DNA from: Hysterangium stoloniferum
Taxonomy: Eukaryota; Basidiomycota; Agaricomycetes; Hysterangiales; Hysterangiaceae
Reading direction: 5' to 3'
DNA: 64,000 bases
Assembly (NCBI GenBank): GCA_015178975.1
Contig: WHVD01000057.1
Location: 434,001 to 498,000, forward strand
Shown: positions 45,366 to 55,454 of the stretch, piece by piece
Numbering within the stretch: position 1 is the first letter of the stretch
Layout of the letters: every line of letters begins with the position of its first letter
Made by a program: the position numbers and the translations under genes
The notes under the pieces: generated by a model
What the model was told of the DNA's origin: nothing
Database searches by the model: none
Seen by the model: only the letters and a program-made list of their open reading frames with translations

Positions 45366-46806
45366 ATGCCTCCTGCCTCCCCAGTTGTTGCTTCACCAGC
45401 CCCATCGTCCTTGTCGATCTTCAGAGAAGGACTGTTCAATGGCAAGGTTTTATTCTGTACTGGTGGTGGATCGGGGATATGCAGAGAAATGACAGAGGCG
45501 GTTGTAAGTCTCTTGGGGATTATCATTTTATACGTTCTAATACAACCGTTGTCTAGTTGAGGCATGGAGCTGACGCCACAATTGTTGGTCGAAAGTACTT
45601 GTCCCCCCTATTCTGATTGAAGGCAGATGATGTTCATCTTGGCTACAGTATCGAAAGAAATACTCAAGCTGCTAACGAACTCGCCGCAGCAACTGGTCGA
45701 AAAGTTCTCGCGGTGAAAGCCGACGTTAGAGAACCGAAGCAATTGCAGGATGCAGTGGCAAAGACAATTGAGCAGTTTGGCAGGATTGATTATGTAATCT
45801 GCGGTATGAATTTCTCAAAACTACAGCTGGCTTTTGAAAGCTTTCTCTGGTGACAAAATAGTGTCGACATTTGATTTTGGACTAAAATGTGAGAAATTTA
45901 TAAAATTGATCAGGATTTCCTTACCAAACTCCACAAAACCCTGATCAATTTTATATTATTTCCATAATTTAGCCAATATCAAATGTTGATAAAATTGGGC
46001 AGGCCATCATCATTTTCTCACTACCCTGTCACCGAGAAAACTTTCGAGTGCCAGCCGTCAATTCCAGTCCTGACACGCTTAATTTATTGTATGAAGGTGC
46101 TGCCGGAAACTTTTTGGCTCCTATCAGTGGACTGTCTGAAAACGCGTTCAAGACAGTTATTAGCATCGATGTGGTACATTAACACTTCTCCTGTTCAGAT
46201 GAAGTGTTAATTGCTAATTATCAACATAGCTCGGGACATACAACACTGTTAAAGCTACCCTACCTTACCTTCACATAACAAAAGGTTCATACATTCATGT
46301 AAGCGCCACCCTACACTACAGAGGTAAATAAATGGCCGCTATCATGCGGATGTCTTCCCTCAGGCTAATCTTTCTTTTTCCCATGCCAGGTACACCTCTG
46401 CAAGCCCACGTCTCCGCTGCCAAAGCTGGCGTGGACGCCTTGAGCGCGGTAATTGCCATTGAAGAAGGACCCCGCGGAATTCGCTCCAATGTTATCTCCC
46501 CCGGTCCTATAGAAGGGACAGAAGGCATGATCCGCCTCTCTACTCCGAGTCTCACGTATGCATTTACCAACGTTACGATCTTTATGTAAATTTACCAATA
46601 CGTTGTTTTCCGCCAGGAATTCCTCGATCCCGCTGCAACGCATGGGAGAAAAAACAGATATTGGGAATGCTACTGTCTTTCTATTCAGCGATGCCGCTGT
46701 TTGGATAACCGGGCAGGTATTAGCAATCGATGGGGGAGAGTTACACACCCGCGGTACAATGGGTAATTACCCACAGAACATCTTGGATCCCAAGCCTAGG
46801 CTGTAA
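45366..46806 (+). CDS. SPS19: Peroxisomal 2,4-dienoyl-CoA reductase (SDR family)
   Basis: This NADPH-dependent enzyme reduces 2,4-dienoyl-CoA during beta-oxidation of unsaturated fatty acids. Seven exons keep frame: 45366-45503, 45557-45594, 45649-45803, 46097-46173, 46230-46323, 46390-46555, 46617-46806, giving 285 residues. The Rossmann motif TGGGSGI lies near residue 34. The sequence then shows ATIVGR, a VKADVRE segment, and VSATLHYRG. In place of the usual Tyr-x-x-x-Lys it has [13 protein letters not shown], as in peroxisomal dienoyl reductases. [14 protein letters not shown] and the C-terminal [11 protein letters not shown] are typical SDR elements. The protein ends KPRL, which could be a weak PTS1 signal. 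Here TGGGSGICR replaces the usual GIT/GIG, a minor oddity. Intron 3 (293 bases) is far longer than the others because it holds a foldback insert. Confidence 0.88.
45866..45990. mobile_element. Small foldback insert within intron 3 of SPS19
   Basis: Left arm 45866-45915 (ACATTTGATTTTGGACTAAA ... AAAATTGATCAGG) is an imperfect inverted copy of right arm 45941-45988 (CCTGATCAATTTTATAT ... ATATCAAATGTTG). The inner 15 bases, ATAAAATTGATCAGG, pair perfectly. It resembles a very small MITE. The host intron is about 240 bases longer than its neighbours. Confidence 0.6.
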
Positions 46807-47275
46807 ATTAATACCGTCATCTTTTCTTATTTATGCTACCGAAGGTTCCTATTTTTGGCCATTCAAATGATTCAACAGAATATTCCACTGTGTTCTGTCC
46901 GTTTGTTTCTCTTTGTTATTTTCCTTTGTTCTCACATTTCTTTTATTCCTCAAAATTTGGTTCTTTATTTAGTATAAATACGAGCTTCGTAGATTCCCCA
47001 GTCATTTGGTAAATACTGAGGTGAGATATATTCTTTATCACTTACCTACTAGTTACTCATTATCATGTACCAGAGCATTATTATATATTAACTCTCACAG
47101 CTGAACATCTATCTTTGAGCAAGTATTTAAATATGAAATATATCATTTATTACATGATTTTACTTCAACTTATTTCATGTATGACTAAAACTATACTCCA
47201 AGGAAGCAGAATATAGTCTGCGCTTGTCTAATGGTAGCGCAACACTACAAAGTCATGGAGCACTAACTGCTAGAG
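46807..47275. other. Intergenic with an LTR-like promoter remnant
   Basis: AGTATAAATACGAGCTTCG near 46970, after a pyrimidine-rich tract with repeated TTTGTTC words, resembles the promoter part of a Copia-type LTR such as 43383-43638. No ends were identified. No gene was found. Confidence 0.35.
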
Positions 47276-47525
47276 TGTAAGCCTGGCGCCCCAGTCTTAC
47301 GCTTTCACTCATTGTTCCTGTTACGTGTTCACTCCCTTGTTATGTGTTCACCCTTTGTTTCTTGTTTCCTTTGTTCCACTCCTTTTGTTCTGGCACGTGA
47401 CCACATCATAGATGTATATAGCCTAGGTACTTTTCTCTCTCTTACCTTACTGTACGCTGTAACCCCCCGTATCCCGTCTCGGTTCTAGACAATACACCGT
47501 GGTCCTGTCAACTTGTGTGACCACC
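47276..47525 (+). repeat. LTR-like fragment, inverted relative to 968-1192
   Basis: It begins TGTAAGCCTGGCGCCCCAGT and contains repeated 'gttccactcc' words, GTATATAGCCTAGGTAC (TATA-like) and 'aatacaccgtggtcctgtca'. It matches the minus strand of 968-1192. The 3' border is near 'gtgtgacca'. Confidence 0.55.
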
Positions 47526-48093
47526 AGTGATCTCATTGACAACGAGATTCCATAGAGCATGTATACATTATAAAACTAAATTTTATGAATGTAATCTGCA
47601 ATGTGGCAGAAAATTAAATCAAAGCACTTGTTTATGTGAGGTAGCGGTAGTGCGAACATGGAAGCCTCCTTATTTGTATAAAATTCATTTAATACTATCA
47701 AAATATTGATATTCTCAAAAATATATTCAAATTAGTACAACAATCAGACATTGTAACATCAGGTTGAAAGCGTTGTAGTCATTCGCACTAGACGCACTAG
47801 TCGGGTTGCCCTTCGCCCCAAATTCTCCTGGCCCCATCATAATGCATGCATCATACAATTATAATAGCAGATATGTCCTATAAGCTGCGTCACAGTGCTA
47901 CCCTGTCCATCGTCACTGTCCGGTGACTAATATCAATTGTCATTTCTTCTATTCCAGCAGCGTAAATTCGATTGTGAAAGCGCTCCTGGAGCATGTTTGC
48001 TAATACACCAGCTAGGGGTGCTAAACTGGCAGGCCGGGAAAATCTCATGAAGACGTGACTTTCTAAGCAGTGAGCAACGGGATCAAATTTTTT
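47526..48093. other. Spacer, convergent gene ends, nothing recognised
   Basis: The sequence lies between the 3' side of the SPS19 region and the 3' end of the minus-strand C1orf74-like gene. Only short open frames are present. No RNA gene or element end was found. Confidence 0.4.
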
Positions 48094-48869
48094 TTACTCC
48101 GTGAATATTACAGACCTGGTCTGTAAAAACGCAATTGAACATTCGAACACGTCCAACGCGATGTTGGACAGGAGAGACTTGTTATTTGGATCAGGGTCAG
48201 GTAAGTAGGAAACAGGATATTCGAGAAGAAATCCTGCCAGGGCTATTGTGTGAGGCATAGATAGAAATGATATTTGGATATTGAAGCTTATCGAATCTTG
48301 TTGGTTCAGGACTGATTGACACAAGTACACTAGCTCTAATGGCATATCCGGAGTCTTGACACAAGTGCGATAAGGTTTTAACTGGTCGACTCATAAATGA
48401 ACGTACAACGTAAGCCTCTTTTTCCAAAATGCAGAAATTGGTCCACGGAGTTGCGCTGCCAGTGGCCTCTCTAAGTCGATCCTGAAGGAGTGACGTGTTC
48501 ACAAAGAACGACTGTCCGGCTTGTTCATGGTATAAAATGATGAGGTTTCTAAACGAGGCCTCCTTCATACACCTTACATCAGGCAGGGAGAATGCATTTA
48601 TGTTGACATTCGCACCTTACGCAGAGTAGCTATAAGTTCCTGGGCAGCGGCCTCAGGTAATGAAAACAAATCGAGAAGATAGGCCGTTCTTTAACCACTC
48701 TCCTTAGGCGCCACGCATCTCACATGAATAAGCACCATATATACCTTATTCCTATAGATACTATGGCAATATCATTGCAGAACTTTTGGAGAATAGCAGG
48801 AGAGATCCTAGGAAACGTTACTGTAGCTTTGACCGCGGCGAAAACCAGGCTGCCCACTTGCTCGAACAT
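48094..48869 (-). CDS. C1orf74/DUF4504-like conserved protein
   Basis: Four minus-strand exons keep frame with GT-AG introns: 48869-48745, 48688-48616, 48562-48407 and 48354-48094, giving 204 residues from the first in-frame methionine (MFEQVGSLVFAAVKA). A further 5' exon may lie up to about 49055. The N-terminal part reads IGIRTAYLLDLFSLP. The C-terminal part has HTIALAGFLLEYPVSYL...LLSNIALDVFECSIAF, which resembles the GYPVxY...L..F pattern near the C terminus of the animal C1orf74 (UPF0739, DUF4504) protein. The molecular function of that family is not established. The gene is divergent from the GCFC gene (start 49087) and shares its upstream region. Confidence 0.6.
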
Positions 48870-49086
48870 CTTGTGAAGCTTCTCTATCAACTCATAGATA
48901 GTTATTCAGTAGAAATAAGAGAAGGAAACCTTCTGGAAAGACAGCGTGAAACAATAAAGCCGATCAGACTGCAGATGAACCCGTTTGGGACTCCGACTAC
49001 TCGGTTCCCACACGCAGGCCGCCACTGAACGGCACGAGGGTCTCAACATTTTCGCCTCTAATTCCAAGAAAAATAGTTGAAATACG

Positions 49087-52036
49087 ATGTCTTCTGAGAA
49101 GGTGGGAGCACCAATTATACGACGCGTCAAATCGCGTCCTTCAAGAGTGCGCGATGCGTCCCCACCTGGCGAAGATGGTGAGGAGTCACCAGCAGCGACG
49201 CCAGAGACCTTGGCGATTAAGCTGAAGAACAAGCAAAAGAGGTCTAAACCGAAGGCTAGATTAAGTTTTGGAACTGATGATCAGGTAAGTCATTGTTCAC
49301 CTTCGAAAGTTGTTCTCGTCGCTGAGTCTTTAATGGCTCTTCAGTCATCAGATGGCGAGGTGTTCAAAGTTAAAAAATCTAATCTCAGCAGGAAACTAGT
49401 GCTGGGAAATACTCCATCTACTCCTAGGTCTGTGAGTCATTTATGGCCGTTATTTCAAATGATTCTGATCCAAGACAAATGGTAGCGGCTCATTACCTTT
49501 GAATCTGGACCAGGCTTCAATTTCCCCTCGCACTGCTGGACCTACATACACCAAGGCATATTTGGATGAGTTAAAGGCGAACACTCCATCAATACGTACT
49601 ACCCGTCAGCATGATGAAGACGTAGACCCTGATACATCCATGGATGCATCTTTTGACCTTGATGGAGCCATAATAGAGAATGGGGCTGACCTACTACCGG
49701 GTATGTCTTGATTGCCGCCTACTTGCCATTTGCACTAATCGCATGGCACTATTACAAATAGAAAGTAGGATTCCATCTGCTTCAGCAATAACTGCCGCGA
49801 AAGAGAAACGAGGCAGACTTCGCGGGGCAGAAGGTGACGGAGACTTTATTTCGCTCTCCGTGTCAACATCTGGAGATATACCGCAAGGCCCCCACCCGGA
49901 GAGCCGTTTGATGAGAGAAGAGGACGAATTGGGCGAAGGAGAAGAAGGTACATCAAGTAGTGCTTAAATTCTACATTTATTGACTGTTCCTCAGACATGG
50001 CAGAATATACGGGAGCTCAGGAGAGAATAGCTTTGGGAAAGAAAGGACAGAAAGCGGCGGCACAGAAAAAGAGAATGGGAATGGCCGAGATGATTGAAGA
50101 CGCGTATGTCTCTATAATAACTCATTTTTTATTATTATTAACTTCCCAAATAGTGAGGAAGAGGATGAAGAGACCATCGAATGGGAGCGTGCGCAAATAA
50201 GAAGAGCCGGGCCCATAGTCGACGAGCTAGCGAAGAAACCAAAACCGGTTTGTCCATTTCCTAAAAAAAGCATTTAATATTTATCTTAATCTTTTATTCC
50301 GAAAACAGACATATAAGCCAGCCCCAAGTGAGTAAAGCCTTCTGTCTATTATTTGTTCATCCAGTCAATTGTACTCTATGCAGTCCCTTCAGTCACCCCT
50401 GTACCAAACTTGAATGCCTCGCTCGCACGCCTAACAGCAGCTATGACGAATCTGACGACGTCTCATACTTCGCATACTTCTGCACTTTCATCTCTAGCCG
50501 ACGAGCGATTGGCATTGGAAACCAAGGAGGCGGAAATGCGACAAATGGTCGAACAGGCGGAAATAAAGCGTAGCTGGTTTGTTGCTTTCCGAGAGTGGGT
50601 AGAGAGCGTTGCCAGTTTTCTGGACGAAAAGGTGATCTCTGCATCTGTTTTTATTCTAACAATGTTCACCGGAGTATTTGTTAGTATCCGCCTCTAGAAA
50701 AACTAGAAGATGAACATGTTTCACTAATAGCTGAACGCCGCGATATGATCTCTGACAGGAGAAAGCTCGATGATGAAGATGACATCATAGTTTTTTTGGG
50801 CTTACCCCCAGTAGCAAAGACACTGGCAAATATAGAGGTGATCGACGAGTTGGGACGTACAATTCCATCAAATAATACGGTTAAAGCTACTCGAGTGTCG
50901 CGTCGCAATGCAAGGTCCAACCGTCGAGTTCTGCGCCGCGCACGAAATCAGGCCCAAAAACAAGAAGAGGATGGTTATTCAACGGATGGTTCCCTCCCCC
51001 CTACAGACACGGATGACTTTCGTATGGCCATTGCTAAACTTGAAGAACGGCGAGAAGCCATTCTATCAGATGTTCGTGCGGACGAATTTCGCGATCCACA
51101 GGCGGGACTTGCCAAATGGTTTGGCGAATGGAGAGCAATTTATGAAGAAAGCTATGTTGGTGCATGGGGCGGACTTGGACTTGTTGCTGCTTGGGAGTTT
51201 TGGTGCAGACTGGAAATGGTCGGCTGGGATCCTATCGAGGTGTGTTTTGGTCATCTTATATGAGTTGGTTGATTGATTTACAGCGCTGACAGGACCCTTC
51301 GAGAGATTTGGATACGTTTGAGTGGTCTGTGGCTTTGCATGAATATTCTCGACCACGCAAAAACTCTCAGATGAATATTGACGATGATATCGAACCAGAC
51401 ATTGGTCCTGGAGGTGATATGGTATCATCCATGGTTTCCCAAGTCGTTATACCCCGCCTTTGTAAGCTCATTGAGGGAGGCGCTTTAGATCCGTATTCAA
51501 CACGACATATTCGGCGGATGATCGACATCGCAGAACAAGTGGAAGCGTCCGTGGAACAAAGTGGCCTTCGATTTCAGGTCTGTACAAAATAATGATATGA
51601 ATATTATGCTAAATTTACATCCGACAGTCGCTCTTGAAATCTGTCTCTACGGTTTTCCAGGATGTTGCTACTTCGTTACATACATTATTGTCTCCCTCGT
51701 TGGGACCGACAAACGTGGGGCCGCCCTTTGACCCCCAATCGGTGCCTGCCCGTCGCCGTTTTCTTATACGACGCCTCAAGCTTTTAACAAATCTCATCAA
51801 GTGGAGAAAATATACGGGGGAGCGATTCGGTCTTGGCGAAGTCGCGACTTCTTTGATACAAAGATGTATTTTGCCGGTTGCTGAGCGTGGATGGGAGGTT
51901 GGCGGCGAAGAGCTCATGAGAAAGGTAAATATATTTATATTCATGTAACGTAGGTGATACTCACCAACAGATTCAGATGGTTGAAATCACACCGTCAGAA
52001 CTAGTTCCTGTAGAAGTAACAACGCGACTCCGTTGA
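49087..52036 (+). CDS. GCFC-domain protein, PAXBP1-like (spliceosome-associated)
   Basis: Twelve exons keep frame: 49087-49284, 49345-49427, 49486-49700, 49762-49947, 49995-50103, 50154-50247, 50309-50327, 50384-50631, 50685-51239, 51293-51577, 51628-51924, 51971-52036; 784 residues. The N-terminal half is disordered and charged, with conserved IPSASAITAAKEKRGRLR (counterpart of the family's 'IPDAA.I.AARKKR' segment) and a DEETIEWERAQIRR motif. A coiled-coil stretch (LADERLALETKEAEMRQMVE) precedes the GCFC domain, which includes WFGEWRAIYEESYVGAWGGL and the following WCRLEMVGWDP. Related proteins (PAXBP1/GCFC1, plant ILP1) act in late spliceosome disassembly or splicing control in the nucleus. 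Exon 7 is only 19 bases. The family assignment is firm; the exact orthologue (PAXBP1 rather than another GCFC member) is inferred. Confidence 0.85.
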
Positions 52037-52618
52037 TGTACTATGTATTCCTCACTGTTATTGGGATTCGACATGATCTCAAAAAAAAGAACAATCTTAT
52101 CAGGTTTCTTTGTAGGAAGCTCCCTGACACTATGGCCAATGTGACATAATTATGGTTTATTGCCATGGGGCATGGGTGAAGTTGAGTGGGATGGATCGGA
52201 GGTTTAAGTAATTCCAGACACAATCTACGTAAAATTTCATACTCGGTGGACCGTACGAACTTTCATCCACCCTGTATTTTCAAGCCTATTATGGGCGATT
52301 TAACTTTCAGAATTAACCAATTAATCGGACCATCACTATCATCTTGCCGAATCCGGCCGCATGAACTTGTTCCCATAGTTTGGAGATCAACTTGGTAGGA
52401 AGCATGTGAGTCACAGTGATTGTCAGTGTGAGATTGTGAACTATCGCGAGTCAATTTATGTAAGTCATGGATTTCAACATTCAGTTTATCTTCGTTTTAA
52501 CTAGGGTCCACTGTGTAGTCGATCTTGCACCGTTGACTTTTTCTCGTCGGTCATCAGCGCTTGATCTGATTTCTTACCCGCACACTTCAAAACACTAATA
52601 CATATATACAAAGCAAAA
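52037..52618. other. Intergenic, promoter side of the 52619 gene
   Basis: No gene or repeat was recognised. A TATA-like CATATATACA lies at 52601-52610, very close to the start codon at 52619, so the true transcription start is likely driven from further upstream. Confidence 0.4.
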
Positions 52619-53777
52619 ATGGGTGGGAAAGCATTCCTTGACACCATGGAAGGGGCTACATTTCCTCGAATGGATACACAAACATACCAACGTCTGAAAG
52701 CACGCCATTTGGGTGAAATAAAGCGTGTCTATAGACTAGTTGATAGCCCACGCGAAGTCCCCGAAAAGGCAGACCACGGAGATATAGATTTCATTGTGTG
52801 CTCACCCATCATAGAAGCTGATCGCTCCGAAGTTCTCAAAACGGCAACGGGCGCGACTCACTCCATGAAAAATGGCTCCTCATATAATCTTGCTATTCTA
52901 TTGGATGGGGAGGATGTATCACAAGCTTACTACCAAGTTGATGTGAATGAATGCGAGAATGAGGTGGCATGGGAACAGATGTTATCCTTCCAAAGCTATG
53001 GGGACCTCGGGATGATTCTCGGGTTACTGGCGAGGGCGAACGGCCTGACGTTAAGTCTCCACGGCTTGAAGGTGTGGGATGTCGACCATCGCAATTTTGG
53101 ATGCTCAATAACCGACATTCTAGATCCCCCATTCATCAGAGTACCAGCTTGGGCCCTTCCTGGTGTCCGCTTCGTTTCCCGATATCCTTCTATTCTTCGG
53201 TCTTGATATCAAACCGTGGCGAGATGGGTTCCCAACCGTCCATTCAATATTCCAATGGGTCGCATCCTCACATTGGTTCGATTGTCGATTTATCACAGAC
53301 AACCCTAGCAGACAACACCGGCGGGCAGACCGAAAGATGTATCGTGGCTTTCTCGCCTGGGTCCACGAACAAAGAGACGCTCTTGTGGAACAAACTAGCA
53401 ATGCGGCGGGACATAACGAAGCTGACGCAGTACCGTCTGACAATGCAGGGGTGAAGGGGGCACTGATCTTCTTCGGAAAGACACTGGAATACGACGACAT
53501 CATTGCCAAGGAGCGTCGTCGTCGTGACGTGAAAGATAAATTCAACGGCCATCTGGTTATGGAATGGACAGGCCTGAGAGGAAAGCAGGTGAAGCTACTA
53601 ATGGATGAAGTCCGTAAATACTTAGACGCAGTGATGATGGAGGGGTTGACTCGGGAAGAAATCCGTCAGCTGGTACTTAAGACCAAGGAAGAAATGGCCC
53701 TCACTCTTGTGTATACAAGACCAGCTGAGGATGTATCGGTGATATGTGGGGATCAATCATGTCTATTGTCTATGTAG
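52619..53777 (+). CDS. Conserved fungal protein with GDIDF motif (nucleotidyltransferase-like)
   Basis: Two exons, 52619-53071 and 53142-53777, are joined by a 70-base intron, giving 362 residues. The start MGGKAFLDTMEGATFPRMD is preceded by an A-rich leader. Residues near 58 read ADHGDIDFIV; a D-x-D after a glycine is the metal-binding pattern of nucleotidyltransferases, but the rest of that fold cannot be confirmed by eye. After the intron come LGPFLVSASFPDILLFFGLD and IFQWVASSHWF, conserved-looking segments I recall from hypothetical proteins of mushroom fungi. The C-terminal half is charged, with a helical region (RKYLDAVMMEGLTREEIRQL). No function is assigned. Confidence 0.7.
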
Positions 53778-54169
53778 TGGTGATTCATAGGAGAAGTGGG
53801 ATGGGATAAAAACAAAGAGCCTGACTTCGAAGGCCGCGAAATTTAACAGCCTGGTTAAACGGTTGAAATTCGACGATTTAGGACAATTTGCTATGGATGA
53901 GTCATTCACATTACAATTTGCAAGATCACAGTACGTGTATTTAATACCAGAAAGAGTCGGGTTGAGCTACGCCATTGTATGCCCCAATTAGTTTCATATG
54001 TGGGATATCTTGGGGTGAATTAAAGAAATGTAGCCTAGAGGGTGACAAAAACAATGGACGAATACTCTCAAAGGACGGGATTGAAAATAATTCAAAAGCA
54101 TTCCAAGGGGCGTCAGTGCTACTGTTGAGTGGTCATTTGATTAAAGGCTGGCTTAGACGACTACAAAGC
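53778..54169. other. Intergenic between convergent genes
   Basis: This is the space between the 3' ends of the 52619 gene and POP3. No gene, RNA or repeat was recognised. Confidence 0.4.
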
Positions 54170-55369
54170 CTACGTGGCCAGAAAATCTTTGGAAGCTACC
54201 ACCCTAATCCTGGTCCTTTTTTTCCCCCTGTTATTTGTTTCGCCTGATCCGGTAGGACCAGTGGCATTATTCCCGTCTTTGGCTTGGGCCTTTTCCCTTT
54301 CTTTCGCAGCTTTCCGGCCAGCAATTCGTTCATGCTTAGAAGCACGTATATCTCGTGGTGCAGTTGTTTTCAGCTGCTTGACGTGAGTAGGAACAAGGGG
54401 AGGGGTAGGCTTGGTTGCCAACGTTGTAAGCCACGGAGCACTAGGAGGTTGTACAGCACCAAGTAAATTTACAATTGCATCTAGGGAAGGTGTAGTAGAC
54501 TTTGCAAATAGTTAGTTTAAGTCATATAACGAGAGATATAACTTCGCTTACGTCAAGGGCTAAGACGGAGACGCGTCGTAGACCCATTAGGGCGGAAAGG
54601 CTGGCTTCTGCCTGCTTAGGAACGGGTATAAGATGGACAGGCATCATTGGTCGCGAAGGAATTGGAATATTGCAGGAGGCAACAAGCCCAGGTAAATGAG
54701 AAATCAATATAGGGGGATCAACGTCAGCACGGCAAACGAATACATAAGCAATAGGAGAGTGGTTGGGATCCTCCACGACAGTTTCCACAGCACCCGAATC
54801 AGTCAATGCGATAGACTCTCGCACGCGTCTTGATTTTGCTTGGGACTCGAGACGTTTTGTGACTTGATTTATACCGAAAATAATATGAGCTAGAACTGGC
54901 GGGGGTGGCGGGAATTCGATATCAGGTTCCAAGTCCATATCCATGTTATCCATGTTATTATCTGGGTCACCCGTCGTTACGTCGTTACTTTCTGTGTCTT
55001 TTGGAATATCCTGGACTTCGACGCCATCTCCATTATTAGCTTTCCGCTTTTTCGTAGCTGCAGCCTTTTCTTTCCTTCGTTTCTGGTGTCGGGCAAATTT
55101 TCGCTTCTTGAGCAACGTTTGTCGCTGAGACTGATATTCCGCTATACCCGCCAGAATATTCACTAGCGAGGCCAACACGAGATTTTGAACGTTTAATGGG
55201 ACATATGGCCTGTGGAATTCAGAAGGGAGAGGTTTGTAAGTTGGTCAGGGAAATTGAGCTCCGATCCTGACCATGATACTTTGAATGGATTATCAAGAAC
55301 ACCCTTGTATACTACTTTTCGTTCTCCTGTAGGAGCTCGCTGACTCGTGGTGCTTATCCGCATAGCCAT
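54170..55369 (-). CDS. POP3: RNase P / RNase MRP subunit POP3
   Basis: Three minus-strand exons (55369-55272, 55209-54552, 54499-54170) keep frame, giving 361 residues from MAMRISTTSQRAPTG. GERKVVYKGVLDNPF near residue 16 and LASLVNILAGIAEYQSQ after the first intron are the conserved POP3 N-terminal block. A basic stretch (KKRKFARHQKRRKEKAA) suits nuclear localisation and RNA binding. The central part has ILISHLPGLVASC and PVHLIPVPKQAEASLSALMG, the L7Ae/Rpp38-like core. The C-terminal tail is basic (KHERIAGRKAAKER, NRGKKRTRIR). The protein acts in tRNA 5' processing and rRNA processing. The start lies 85 bases from the UFD2 start on the opposite strand. Confidence 0.82.
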
Positions 55370-55454
55370 TATAAAACAAATGGCTACTGTTTGTGAGATT
55401 TTGAGTAACAGCACGCCGTGACATGGCCAACGTCACATCAAAGTCCCTCCACAA
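55370..55454. promoter_or_regulatory. Bidirectional promoter between POP3 and UFD2
   Basis: Only 85 bases separate the two start codons (minus-strand 55369 and plus-strand 55455). No TATA box is evident on either side. Both transcripts must start within this gap or have overlapping leaders, so the genes are probably co-regulated from one open region. Confidence 0.6.

Noticed and set aside
47216-47275. tRNA 5' half (box A-like TCTAATGGTAGCGC) next to an LTR start
   Set aside because: No pairing acceptor arm, no box B, and no plausible anticodon arm could be found.
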